From: Holdemania massiliensis
Lineage (GTDB): Bacteria > Bacillota_I > Bacilli_A > Erysipelotrichales > Erysipelotrichaceae
Direction of reading: 5' to 3'
Assembly: GCF_022440805.1 (NCBI RefSeq)
Contig: NZ_JAKNTK010000001.1
Span: 3,596,001-3,660,000 of the forward strand
Length of the DNA: 64,000 nt
The translations under genes were made by a program, and so were the position numbers. The notes under the pieces are model-generated. The model did not search any database and was not told the origin of the DNA. It saw nothing but the letters and a program-made list of their open reading frames with translations. This document shows, one piece after another, positions 50,820 through 58,810 of the stretch (its first letter is position 1; every line of letters begins with the position of its first letter).

Positions 50820-52352
50820 TCAGTTCTCCACAATGACAACATCATTTTCCGAAAGGCCGCTCACAATTTCGCTGACTTGCCCGTCGGAAAATCCAGTAAC
50901 AATCTCTACTTCACTGATCGTGCCGTCTTCACTTTTCAGCTTTACTTTCTGCTTTCCATCCTTTAAGAAAATCGCCTTGTTCGATAAGATCAGAATGTCT
51001 GATTTCTCTTTAGCGATGATCGTCGCGCCCGCAGTCATTCCTTCCTGGATCTCCAGATCTCCGCGGTCCAGTTCAACGACAACGGTATATTTTCCCTCCG
51101 CCGCGACAAGCTTGCGGAAAACAACGCGGCCTTTCACTGGCTGATCAGGAAAAACATCAACGAGAATGGAAACTTCCTGCCCCGTCTGCACCTCATTGAT
51201 CTCTGCGGCTTCCACTTCTAAAGTCAGACATAACTGATCGCGGTCTCCCAGCTCGATCACCGGTTTCTCGGGAACTGTTTTTTCGCCTTTGCTGTAACCC
51301 GTAGTAATCACGATGCCGTTTTGCGGCGCATAGAGAATGACCGATTGGGATAAGTCCTGAGCTGTCTTCAATTCTTCTTTGGCTCTTTCCAGTTCACCCT
51401 TGGCCTTGTCTATCGCGGCCTGAAGATTCTCCAGCTGCAGCTGATTCAGCTGATTCTGAAGCGCTGCATTTTCATTCTCACGCTGGATCTCCGCCGCTCG
51501 GGCGTCATTCAGGGAATCCCGTTCCTGCATGGCGGTTTTCAGCTGAAGTTGAAGGCTTTCGATCGTTTCTTCGGAGTTCAAGATTTCACTGGCCTGGGCC
51601 TGCCTGTTTTTCAGCTGGGAAAGCAGCGCGGTCAGACGCTCCATCTCTGCTTTCGCTTTTTCTTCATTGAGCTTTAACTGCGCCCGCTCCTGTTCATCGC
51701 TTCCGGAATATGTTGACAGCGTTTCTGCAGCGTGCTGCCAGGCCGACTGTGCTGTTTCATATTCCTGCTGTGCGGCTTGGATCTCGCTCTGAAGCTTCGC
51801 CGCTTCCGCCGCTGCCGCTTCCAGTTCTTTCAGTTTCTTTTCCAACTGTTCAATTTGATTGAGGATGGGTTTCATGCGTTCCTCAAACGCCGCTTTGCTC
51901 GCTTCGGTAATTTGCCGGGCATTTTTTTCAGCTTCAAGCGTAAAAGCGGTCTTTGCGTTTTCTGCCGACTGCAAAGCAGCCTTAGCATTGTTGTAAGCAG
52001 TCTGCCGCTCACGGATCAGCGCCTCCAGGGCTTCTTTGGATATTTCGGCCAAAGGCTGACCTTCCTGAACCTCATCCCCCGGCTGGACCCAATAGCGTTC
52101 AAAGGTCAAATTTTCCGGAAAGCTCAACGGCAGACGGGTTGTCTCGATTTTACCGCTGCCTTCCACCCCGACGGTAATGGTGCCGCGGGTCACCGTATAT
52201 TCGCGCTGCCGGAAGACCGGTTCTGATTTCCGACTGTTCATCAGGCTGACTGCGATAGCACCGATAAGCAGCACGGCACAGCCAGAAATAAGCAGCATTT
52301 TCCTTTTTTTCGATTGCGGCTGTTGGAAATACCAGCTTAATCCTTTTTTCAT
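50820..52352 (-). CDS. HlyD/MacA-type adaptor protein
   Basis: 510 aa; AGAGGTC before the ATG. A membrane anchor (about 20-40), then a split lipoyl/biotinyl-like domain (VGVEGSGKIETTRLPLSFPENLTF... and ILYAPQNGIVITTGYSKGEKT), a long coiled-coil hairpin (about 110-340, Glu/Lys/Gln/Ala-rich) and beta-barrel domains to the C-terminus (EVQTGQEVSILVDVFPDQPVKGRV). The coiled coil is unusually long for a Gram-positive adaptor. First gene of the export operon; the promoter upstream carries the response-regulator repeats. Confidence 0.9.
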   Translation of the reverse strand: MKKGLSWYFQQPQSKKRKMLLISGCAVLLIGAIAVSLMNSRKSEPVFRQREYTVTRGTITVGVEGSGKIETTRLPLSFPENLTFERYWVQPGDEVQEGQPLAEISKEALEALIRERQTAYNNAKAALQSAENAKTAFTLEAEKNARQITEASKAAFEERMKPILNQIEQLEKKLKELEAAAAEAAKLQSEIQAAQQEYETAQSAWQHAAETLSTYSGSDEQERAQLKLNEEKAKAEMERLTALLSQLKNRQAQASEILNSEETIESLQLQLKTAMQERDSLNDARAAEIQRENENAALQNQLNQLQLENLQAAIDKAKGELERAKEELKTAQDLSQSVILYAPQNGIVITTGYSKGEKTVPEKPVIELGDRDQLCLTLEVEAAEINEVQTGQEVSILVDVFPDQPVKGRVVFRKLVAAEGKYTVVVELDRGDLEIQEGMTAGATIIAKEKSDILILSNKAIFLKDGKQKVKLKSEDGTISEVEIVTGFSDGQVSEIVSGLSENDVVIVEN

Positions 52353-52382
52353 ACATGACCTCTCTTTCCTGATTTCTTCGTC

Positions 52383-52416
52383 AGTATAAAGGGTCCAAGG
52401 TTAAGAATGGGTAAAG
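52383..52416 (-). promoter_or_regulatory. Response-regulator direct repeats and -10 of the export operon
   Basis: GGTTAA (52399-52404) and GGTAAAG (52410-52416) are half-sites 11 bp apart; on the minus strand they end 10 bp before TATACT (52383-52388) and so replace the -35. Confidence 0.65.
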
Positions 52417-52442
52417 AAAAAGTGACCGTCTTTGCAGTCACT
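52412..52442 (-). terminator. Terminator after the sensor kinase gene
   Basis: Minus strand: AGTGAC, 10-nt loop, GTCACT, then TTTTCTTT. It overlaps the start of the next promoter region. Confidence 0.75.
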
Positions 52443-52453
52443 CCGATTCACAT

Positions 52454-53596
52454 TCACTCTGTAGAATGTTGATGGACAGGCAGCGTTATTGTAAACAGGC
52501 TGCCGCCCTCGGTTGGTGTTTCGGCCTGGATAGTTCCCTGATGCAGCTCAATCATTTCTTTCGCCAGAGCTAACCCCAGCCCCGCTCCGGCAATGGAGCG
52601 GGATCGTGAAGAATCCACCCGATAAAATGGCTCAAAAATATGTTCGATGTGTTCCTGCAGAATACCCGGACCCCAATCCTGAATCCGGATCCGGCAGGTT
52701 TTCGCCTCCGCGTTCAGGGATATCCTGAGCCGTCCCTGAAAGGAATTGTATTTCACGGCATTTTCAATCACATTGGATAACGCATGTTTGATGACCACCG
52801 CATTGCCCCGGATCTGCGCCATTTCCAAGGAAACATCGACCTGAAGCTGCTTCTGCTCCATCGCGGGTCTCAGTTCCTGCACAATTTCCCGAATCACGCC
52901 GCTCACTTCCACGTCCTCATTCATCGGACATCCGGAATTGGAGGAAAGTGAAAATAAATCGTCAACCAGAGAGATCATCCGTTCGGTTTGATTTCGAATG
53001 ACATGAAGTGCCTTTTCCACTTGCGGAACAGTGGGATCAGAGGTCAATTCCAAAACTTCCAGCCGCGTCCGGATGACTGTCAGCGGTGTTTTCAGTTCAT
53101 GGGCGGCGCTGGAAGAAAAGCGTTTTTCCCGCTGGAAAGCAGTTTCCAGCCGGGAAAGCATCTGGTTGAAGGCGACGGCCAGCGACTGCAGCTCTTGATC
53201 AGCCGTGAATTTATGAACTCGGAACGATAAATCGCGTTCATTAATCTGTTCTATCTGTTCACTGAGCTGATGGATAGGTTTCAAGGCATAATCTGACATG
53301 AAGTAGACGATCAGTGTTCCGGTCAAAACGGCCAGTCCCATAAAAAGAAAACTTGTATTCGTAAAGCTTTTGGCGCCTTCGATGACTTGCGTATCGCGAG
53401 CAATATCGGTGACTTGAGGTCCTTCCGTCTTGAAGGGCTCAGAGGGGAAAAAATCTTGGTTGCCCGTCTGATCGATCGCTTTGGATACAATCATCTGATT
53501 CGCGTTATGCACAGAAGATAAAGTCAGAAGAATGCAGAAAATGGAGAGAACTCCCGCTGTGGTAAGCGTGATTCTCATTCTTAAAGGCAATTTCAT
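52454..53596 (-). CDS. Sensor histidine kinase (HAMP, HisKA, HATPase)
   Basis: 380 aa; CGGAGG before the ATG. Two membrane helices (about 8-30 and 75-100) flank a short extracellular loop; HAMP about 100-155; HisKA with phospho-His in SSAAHELKTPLTVIR; HATPase N-box ALSNVIENAVKYN and G-box WGPGI, GAGLGLALAKEM. The loop is short, typical of kinases that sense envelope stress or work with a partner transporter. It starts 1 bp after the response regulator stop. Confidence 0.92.
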   Translation of the reverse strand: MKLPLRMRITLTTAGVLSIFCILLTLSSVHNANQMIVSKAIDQTGNQDFFPSEPFKTEGPQVTDIARDTQVIEGAKSFTNTSFLFMGLAVLTGTLIVYFMSDYALKPIHQLSEQIEQINERDLSFRVHKFTADQELQSLAVAFNQMLSRLETAFQREKRFSSSAAHELKTPLTVIRTRLEVLELTSDPTVPQVEKALHVIRNQTERMISLVDDLFSLSSNSGCPMNEDVEVSGVIREIVQELRPAMEQKQLQVDVSLEMAQIRGNAVVIKHALSNVIENAVKYNSFQGRLRISLNAEAKTCRIRIQDWGPGILQEHIEHIFEPFYRVDSSRSRSIAGAGLGLALAKEMIELHQGTIQAETPTEGGSLFTITLPVHQHSTE

Positions 53597-53597
53597 A

Positions 53598-54272
53598 TCA
53601 ATCCTCCGAGCGGATCAAATAGCCGCTGCCCCGTACAGTGGTGATGATTTCTTTGCCGCAGGCACTCATTAACTTTCTTCTCAGGGTACTGAGATGAACT
53701 TTAACCGAAGCCGAAAAATAGTCGGTATCGCTGTACCAGACATGTTCAATCAACGTTTCGGCACTGATTGTCTTATCCCTATTTAACAACAAATATTCCA
53801 GAATCGCATATTCTTTGGGGGATAAAGCCAACGGCTTGCCGTTGACCGACACTTCCCGCGTATTGGTGTCCAATCGGATTCCATGACAAGTCAAAACGGA
53901 GTCTTTTTGAATATAGGACCGACGGAGCAGTGACCGCACCCGAGCTTCCAGTTCAGCGAAGGCAAAGGGTTTCGGCAGATAGTCATTGGCCCCCAGATTC
54001 AGGCCTTCCACCCGCTCGGCAACGGATGATCGGGCGGATAGAATGAGTATCCGCTGATCCTGGCTGTGACGGCGCAGTTCTTCTAATACTTTCAAACCAT
54101 CCAGCTTGGGCAGATTTAAGTCCAAAATAATCAGATCATATTCATTGACCAGGGCCATTTCCAGACCTTGTTCTCCATCGAGCGCATATTCGGCGATATA
54201 ACCGCAGCTGCGGAATCCTTCGATAAGCGCTTCTGTCAGATCATATTCATCTTCAATGATTAAAATTTTCAT
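53598..54272 (-). CDS. OmpR-family response regulator
   Basis: 224 aa. Receiver: acidic pair IEDEYD, phospho-Asp in DLIILDLNLPKLDG, Thr/Ser in LILSARS, Lys in YLPKPFAF. Trans_reg_C winged helix (about 130-222): LSPKEYAILEYLLLNRDKTIS and the recognition part VKVHLSTLRRKL, RGSGYLI. Its own promoter and that of the export operon share 11-bp-spaced direct repeats, so it probably activates both. Confidence 0.93.
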   Translation of the reverse strand: MKILIIEDEYDLTEALIEGFRSCGYIAEYALDGEQGLEMALVNEYDLIILDLNLPKLDGLKVLEELRRHSQDQRILILSARSSVAERVEGLNLGANDYLPKPFAFAELEARVRSLLRRSYIQKDSVLTCHGIRLDTNTREVSVNGKPLALSPKEYAILEYLLLNRDKTISAETLIEHVWYSDTDYFSASVKVHLSTLRRKLMSACGKEIITTVRGSGYLIRSED

Positions 54273-54295
54273 AACATACGACCTCCATCCTTTTT

Positions 54296-54329
54296 ATTTT
54301 ATCGGACGGATGGTTAATAAAAGGTAAAG
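54296..54329 (-). promoter_or_regulatory. Response-regulator direct repeats and -10 of the two-component operon
   Basis: GGTTAA (54312-54317) and GGTAAAG (54323-54329), 11 bp apart; the minus-strand -10 TAAAAT (54296-54301) follows after 10 bp, the same geometry as at 52383-52416. Confidence 0.65.
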
Positions 54330-54490
54330 TTTTGTACCCTCGAACAAATTTCCTGAAAAATCCTTATCCCTTTTATCCAACAGTTTCTGATGTGTTTTGC
54401 TAAACGCAGCTTTCTTATATGATCAAGCAAAATAAGGTCAGCATCGGTCAGCCCCTTACTCCAGCATTTTGTTTTTCAATCACGCTGCAT

Positions 54491-54601
54491 TTATTCTTTC
54501 TGTTCTTTCGGATCCATCATTTTAATGACCCTCGCCGAAACACCTGCTGCCACCGCATAATCCAAAATATCTTTGTTAAAATCATCGTGAATCGATATCA
54601 T
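54491..54601 (-). CDS. Possible 36-aa small protein
   Basis: ATG at 54601 with GGAAG 5 bp upstream, TAA at 54493-54491. Sequence MISIHDDFNKDILDYAVAAGV... has protein-like composition with amphipathic helices. It begins just after a terminator, so a separate promoter would be needed. Low support. Confidence 0.2.
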   Translation of the reverse strand: MISIHDDFNKDILDYAVAAGVSARVIKMMDPKEQKE

Positions 54602-54620
54602 TCTGACTTCCAGCAGTGAT

Positions 54621-54669
54621 TTAAAAAGTCATCCGGTCTTCCCGGCAATGGGGGATGAATGGATGACTT
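54621..54669 (-). terminator. Terminator of the nitroreductase gene
   Basis: Minus strand: AAGTCATCC pairs with GGATGACTT, 26-nt loop, then TTTAAA. Confidence 0.65.
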
Positions 54670-54738
54670 GTTTATCATAAAAACAACGGTTTAATAAAGC
54701 TCGTTTCTGTATCTCTTGTTGATATTAACCAACGGATA

Positions 54739-55527
54739 TTATTTCTGAATCAAGCCCTCGGCGCTGAACCCCGGCCGCTCACCCAGCAGTTTGGAGCGGA
54801 TCAAACAATCACATAAATCCTGATAGACTTGTTCATCGTACCACTCGATAAACCATTCGTTAAAATACCAATCCAGGGCATGCTTGTATTGATCACTGAT
54901 ATATTCCGGATAAACCTGATCCATCTCCGCAATCATTTCCTGGACTTCCGCTTCCGAGGCAGGTTCATAGCGGTCATAATGCAAGACATGCTTCACCGCC
55001 AGCCGACCGCGGGTCTGTTGAGGATCCTTGTCGGTATAGCCCAGCACGACCTGAATTACAGGAAAGCAGTATTCCTGCGGCATATTCAGCAGCTTCATAA
55101 TTTCCTGCGGCTTATGCCGATGCGAAAAATTGGTCATCAATGAATCGATGCCCATTGATTTGGCCGCAATGACCGCTGTTTGGGCAGCCGCGCAGACATC
55201 CGCCATCATGATGAAGAAATTATACAGCCGGTGCCAGGGCTGATACTCATCGTAACCTAACGCTTTGGCGCATTTGATGATCCGCGTCTGATCGATGGCA
55301 TACACCAGACAGGTCAGGGCCTGGCCGCCGGACTCCCCTTCTGTAAGCTGGCTGAGGATTTTAGGATCTGTCACGGCAATCACGGAATAATCGGTCAGAT
55401 TATCACTGTTGGCCGCGTGCAGGCTGTGCTCAACAATCGTTTCAACATCCTCATGGGAAACCGGTTTTTCGTTAAACTGCCAATGGATTGAGCGCAGGGA
55501 CTGCAGTGTTTTCAGCGTTTCATTCAT
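54739..55527 (-). CDS. Nitroreductase-family oxidoreductase
   Basis: The ATG at 55527 follows GAGGAGG; earlier ATGs lie in the RBS (262 aa). FMN-type motif RSIHWQFNEKPVS at the start (normally RSIRxF), AALQTAV-like CAAAQTAVIAAKSMGID and VIQVVLGYTDKDP. The C-terminal extension (about 190-262) is acidic and longer than in minimal nitroreductases. Uses flavin to reduce nitro compounds or quinones. Overlaps the MarR-family gene and is probably its target. Confidence 0.8.
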   Translation of the reverse strand: MNETLKTLQSLRSIHWQFNEKPVSHEDVETIVEHSLHAANSDNLTDYSVIAVTDPKILSQLTEGESGGQALTCLVYAIDQTRIIKCAKALGYDEYQPWHRLYNFFIMMADVCAAAQTAVIAAKSMGIDSLMTNFSHRHKPQEIMKLLNMPQEYCFPVIQVVLGYTDKDPQQTRGRLAVKHVLHYDRYEPASEAEVQEMIAEMDQVYPEYISDQYKHALDWYFNEWFIEWYDEQVYQDLCDCLIRSKLLGERPGFSAEGLIQK

Positions 55528-55960
55528 GATCATTTTCCTCCTCATAGTTTTGCAGAATTCGTTTTAACATCGTTTCAAATTGCTGAATCTCTAATTCGGT
55601 AAAGCCGGCATAGAAGATTGCATTGTTTCTTTCCGATACCTCATCATAAGCCTCCTGCAGCTGTCTGGCTTTGGGCGTCAGCTGAATCAGAATCCGCCGG
55701 CGGTTATGCTGATCAGGAATCCGAACAACCAATCCCTGTGCCTCCATCCGATCCAGCATTCCCGTCAGCGTCGTATTGGCCAGCGAAGTCAAACGGGCGA
55801 TATCGGATATCGACAACTCTCCGTGTTCCCACAGCACATACAAAATTCTGCCCTGCGGCCCGTTAAAGGCGTCGATGCTTTTTTCCTTTAATATTTTTTC
55901 AAAGGTACGGCTGCTGAGCTGACGAATCTGCGATATCAGAAATCCTCCGTATGTTTTCAT
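55520..55960 (-). CDS. MarR-family regulator of the nitroreductase gene
   Basis: 146 aa; AAGGAGAG before the ATG. Winged helix about 40-105: LSISDIARLTSLANTTLTGMLDRMEAQGLVVR, wing with DQHNRRRILIQLT. Operon with the nitroreductase. A palindrome overlies its promoter, so it should repress its own operon; ligand unknown, likely an oxidant or aromatic. Confidence 0.9.
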   Translation of the reverse strand: MKTYGGFLISQIRQLSSRTFEKILKEKSIDAFNGPQGRILYVLWEHGELSISDIARLTSLANTTLTGMLDRMEAQGLVVRIPDQHNRRRILIQLTPKARQLQEAYDEVSERNNAIFYAGFTELEIQQFETMLKRILQNYEEENDHE

Positions 55961-55980
55961 GATTTCTCTCCTTACTTCAA

Positions 55981-56009
55981 AGGATATTCCTATATAGTAA
56001 TATTGTCAA
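55981..56009 (-). promoter_or_regulatory. Promoter with MarR operator of the nitroreductase operon
   Basis: Minus strand: TTGACA (56004-56009), 17-bp spacer, TATCCT (55981-55986). A 20-bp palindrome with one mismatched pair (ATATTCCTATATAGTAATAT, 55984-56003) fills the spacer and touches the -10. Confidence 0.7.
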
Positions 56010-56242
56010 GGAAGATGGGATCTCTGTATCCGTAAGGATTGGCGTCAAATGCAGCTTGTTTTTTCAGGAATTGCGAACTGACGGTCAGGCCTTTGGAATA
56101 AACCAGGAAAACCGGGATAAGAAGCTTGCATTCAGCCGGCTTGGGATTTGTTTTTTAGCCCTGAGTGTGCTAGTATTTAGTTTAGAAATGAACATTTTAA
56201 CATCCAAATTTCTAATCCTGAAAAAGAAAGAAGGCATGGTCG

Positions 56243-58810
56243 ATGCGAACTGTCAGCTTTTTATACGAAGACGAAGATTCTTTAAAAGCGCTGATTGAGA
56301 AACAGGCGCTGGACTGCACTGTGCCTTATCTGATCCGAATTTATACTGCGATTGCCAGCCGCAAAGAAGCCGCTTCGCTGGCCCGAACACTGCAGACTCA
56401 GTTTCCGCAGGCCCAGATCATCGGCTGCAGCGCCAGCGGAATCATTTTCCGGGATCAGCAATATTCAGATCAAACTTTAGTCCTTATCGATGACTATGAA
56501 AAGTCGCATTTTCAGACGGCGTTTTTCACGTGGAAAAATAAATCGGCGGCCGAAGTCGGACGCGAACTGGCGGCGTTCGCCAACCGCACCCAAGCCAAGC
56601 TCATGCATGTGCTTTGTTCTGATCATTATTACGATATTCATGCCTGCATTGAAGCATTTAACCATTTCAATTCCACAACCAAGCTGGTCGGAGGAATTGC
56701 CGGCGACATCCTGCCGCTGAATGTCACTTCCTATGTTTTTAACGGCAGCGGTGTTCTGGATCAGGCGATTGCCGCGGCAGCCATCGGCGGCAGTGCGCTG
56801 ACAGTTTACAATGAGGTCAACATCTCGCATGAACCGGTCAGTGAAAAATATACACTGACTGGCTGTGATGGTTCCTATTGGGACAGCGTCGACGGAATTC
56901 CTGCTGAAGCTTGGCTGCGTGAACAGCTCGGCATTGAACAGGCTGCCGGTTACAGCAGCTGGCAGGAAATTGCTGAAAATGATGAAATCGTTCGCTTCCC
57001 GATGATCCTGGAAAACCATCACGGAGCCAGCCGGATGTTGAAATATGATGCATCAGCGGGACGAATCAGCCAGTATTTCAGTCGGATTCCGGTTAACACC
57101 GAATTCCGCATCGGCTATACCAGTCCCACCGCCTGCATTCAGCGCTGTTATGAAATCTGTTCCACGATCAGTGATATCCCGATTGAAAACCTGTTTGTTT
57201 ACGACTGCCTGTTCCGCCGTCTTTACCTGCACAACTGCGCGGAATGGGAGCTCAGTCCCTTCCGGGGTTACGGAGTCTGCGGCGCTTTCATCCTCGGTGA
57301 AATCTCCAACCTTAACGGCGTCAACGAATTTCTCAACGGCGCCTGCTGCCTTGTCGGCACCGCGGAAAACCAGGTTTATCTGAGACCGGACAGCCGCGTC
57401 TTCGATGATTTGGGCGAAATTGCGGATGACACGCAGGATCTGTTGAATTATGTTCTGAAAAAACAACGTGAGGCTGTGACGCGGAAAAATGAATACCTGA
57501 TGGGAGAACTGCTGAAAAAGCAGCAGGGCTTTCAGGAAAAGCTGACGGTGGACATCCATACCGGACTGGGCAACTACATTAAATATAAAGAAGAAAACAA
57601 ACGGCGGCCGTATGACAAGCTGGTCATGATTCAAATTGAAAACGCGGAAGCGATTCGCTCGCAGCTGGGTCAGGATCAGTATTTAGCGCTGCTGGGACAG
57701 GCTGCCGATCAGATTCAGACGTTTCTGCGCTCCATCGTGCAGGAGCCGGGACTAACCAGCTATCTGCTTAACGAAGAAACGCTGTTTGCCGCGGCCGGGC
57801 CGGCCATGAGTGAAGATCAGTTTCTGAGCCTTGTTCATGCGCTCTTTGACAAGTTTCAGTTTATCAAAATTCAGGCTATCCAAAAAACAGTTCTCTGTCG
57901 TTTTGTCGTCGTGCTCCATCAGCAGGACATGGTGGAACGGGCCTTAAATACACTTCATGCCAACCGGCATCGTCAGACTTCCTTTCTGATCTGTGATCAC
58001 GAAGCCGATGAACCGCTCAGCAGCATTGAAGAGTTCAAAATCATCGACGTCCTGACCCGGGCTCTGGAAAATGACGGTGTCGTCCCTTACTTTCAGGGAA
58101 TCTGGGATAATCAAACCCAGTCGATCAGCCATTATGAAGCCTTGATGCGGATCATCGATGTGGATGGCACGGTTTATGCACCGGCGTTCTTTATGGATAC
58201 AGCGAAAAAATATCATCTGTATTCCTATCTCAGCGAACGGATGTATGAACGGGTATTCTCACTGTTTGCCGGACGCGGTGAAAGTGTTTCACTGAACTTT
58301 TCCGCTTACGATATCAATTCCCAGAAAATGCAGCAGCTGATTTTTGAGCAGCTGGAAAAAGCCGCTCATCCGGAACACTTCATTCTGGAAATTCTGGAGG
58401 ATGAGCCTTTCCGCGATGTGGAAACACTCCGCCGCTTCATCCATAAAATCCGTCAATATGGTGTTCAGATTGCGATTGATGACTTCGGCTCCGGGTATTC
58501 CAATTTCCTGCAGCTGATGGAACTCAATCCGGATTATCTTAAAATCGACGGTGAGATCATCCGCCATCTGCATCAAAGTGAAACCCACCGCAAACTGCTG
58601 CGGGCAATCACCGTTCTCGGCCGTGAATTCAACATGAAGATCGTCGCTGAGTTTGTGGAAAACAAAGCCATCCAGGATCACATTCTGGATTACGACATTC
58701 AATATTCTCAGGGTTTCTATTTCTGTAAACCTGCCGGCTTTGATCAGCTGGCTCTGTCCGGTATGGATGCTGCGGCGCAGCAAGGAGGATCCCGCGATGT
58801 TTCATTGTAA
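56243..58810 (+). CDS. FIST sensor and EAL-domain phosphodiesterase
   Basis: 855 aa, no signal peptide. FIST_N (about 30-215; IIGCSASGIIF, KLVGGIAGD) and FIST_C (about 220-385) form a ligand-sensing module thought to bind small molecules such as amino acids. A degenerate GGDEF-like region without GGDEF follows (about 425-590), then an EAL domain (about 605-840): YEALMRI, LNFSAYD, LEILEDEPF, IDDFGSGYSN, LKIDG, QGFYFCKP. Catalytic metal and base residues are mostly kept, so c-di-GMP hydrolysis is likely. Overlaps the PAS-GGDEF gene by 14 bp. Confidence 0.88.
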   Translation: MRTVSFLYEDEDSLKALIEKQALDCTVPYLIRIYTAIASRKEAASLARTLQTQFPQAQIIGCSASGIIFRDQQYSDQTLVLIDDYEKSHFQTAFFTWKNKSAAEVGRELAAFANRTQAKLMHVLCSDHYYDIHACIEAFNHFNSTTKLVGGIAGDILPLNVTSYVFNGSGVLDQAIAAAAIGGSALTVYNEVNISHEPVSEKYTLTGCDGSYWDSVDGIPAEAWLREQLGIEQAAGYSSWQEIAENDEIVRFPMILENHHGASRMLKYDASAGRISQYFSRIPVNTEFRIGYTSPTACIQRCYEICSTISDIPIENLFVYDCLFRRLYLHNCAEWELSPFRGYGVCGAFILGEISNLNGVNEFLNGACCLVGTAENQVYLRPDSRVFDDLGEIADDTQDLLNYVLKKQREAVTRKNEYLMGELLKKQQGFQEKLTVDIHTGLGNYIKYKEENKRRPYDKLVMIQIENAEAIRSQLGQDQYLALLGQAADQIQTFLRSIVQEPGLTSYLLNEETLFAAAGPAMSEDQFLSLVHALFDKFQFIKIQAIQKTVLCRFVVVLHQQDMVERALNTLHANRHRQTSFLICDHEADEPLSSIEEFKIIDVLTRALENDGVVPYFQGIWDNQTQSISHYEALMRIIDVDGTVYAPAFFMDTAKKYHLYSYLSERMYERVFSLFAGRGESVSLNFSAYDINSQKMQQLIFEQLEKAAHPEHFILEILEDEPFRDVETLRRFIHKIRQYGVQIAIDDFGSGYSNFLQLMELNPDYLKIDGEIIRHLHQSETHRKLLRAITVLGREFNMKIVAEFVENKAIQDHILDYDIQYSQGFYFCKPAGFDQLALSGMDAAAQQGGSRDVSL

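Larger units (their letters stand above)
54330..54738. other. Intergenic region
   Basis: About 400 bp between the two-component operon and the nitroreductase gene. Holds a terminator (54621-54669) and one weak 36-aa frame (54491-54601); a plus-strand frame at 54419 has no RBS. Confidence 0.4.
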
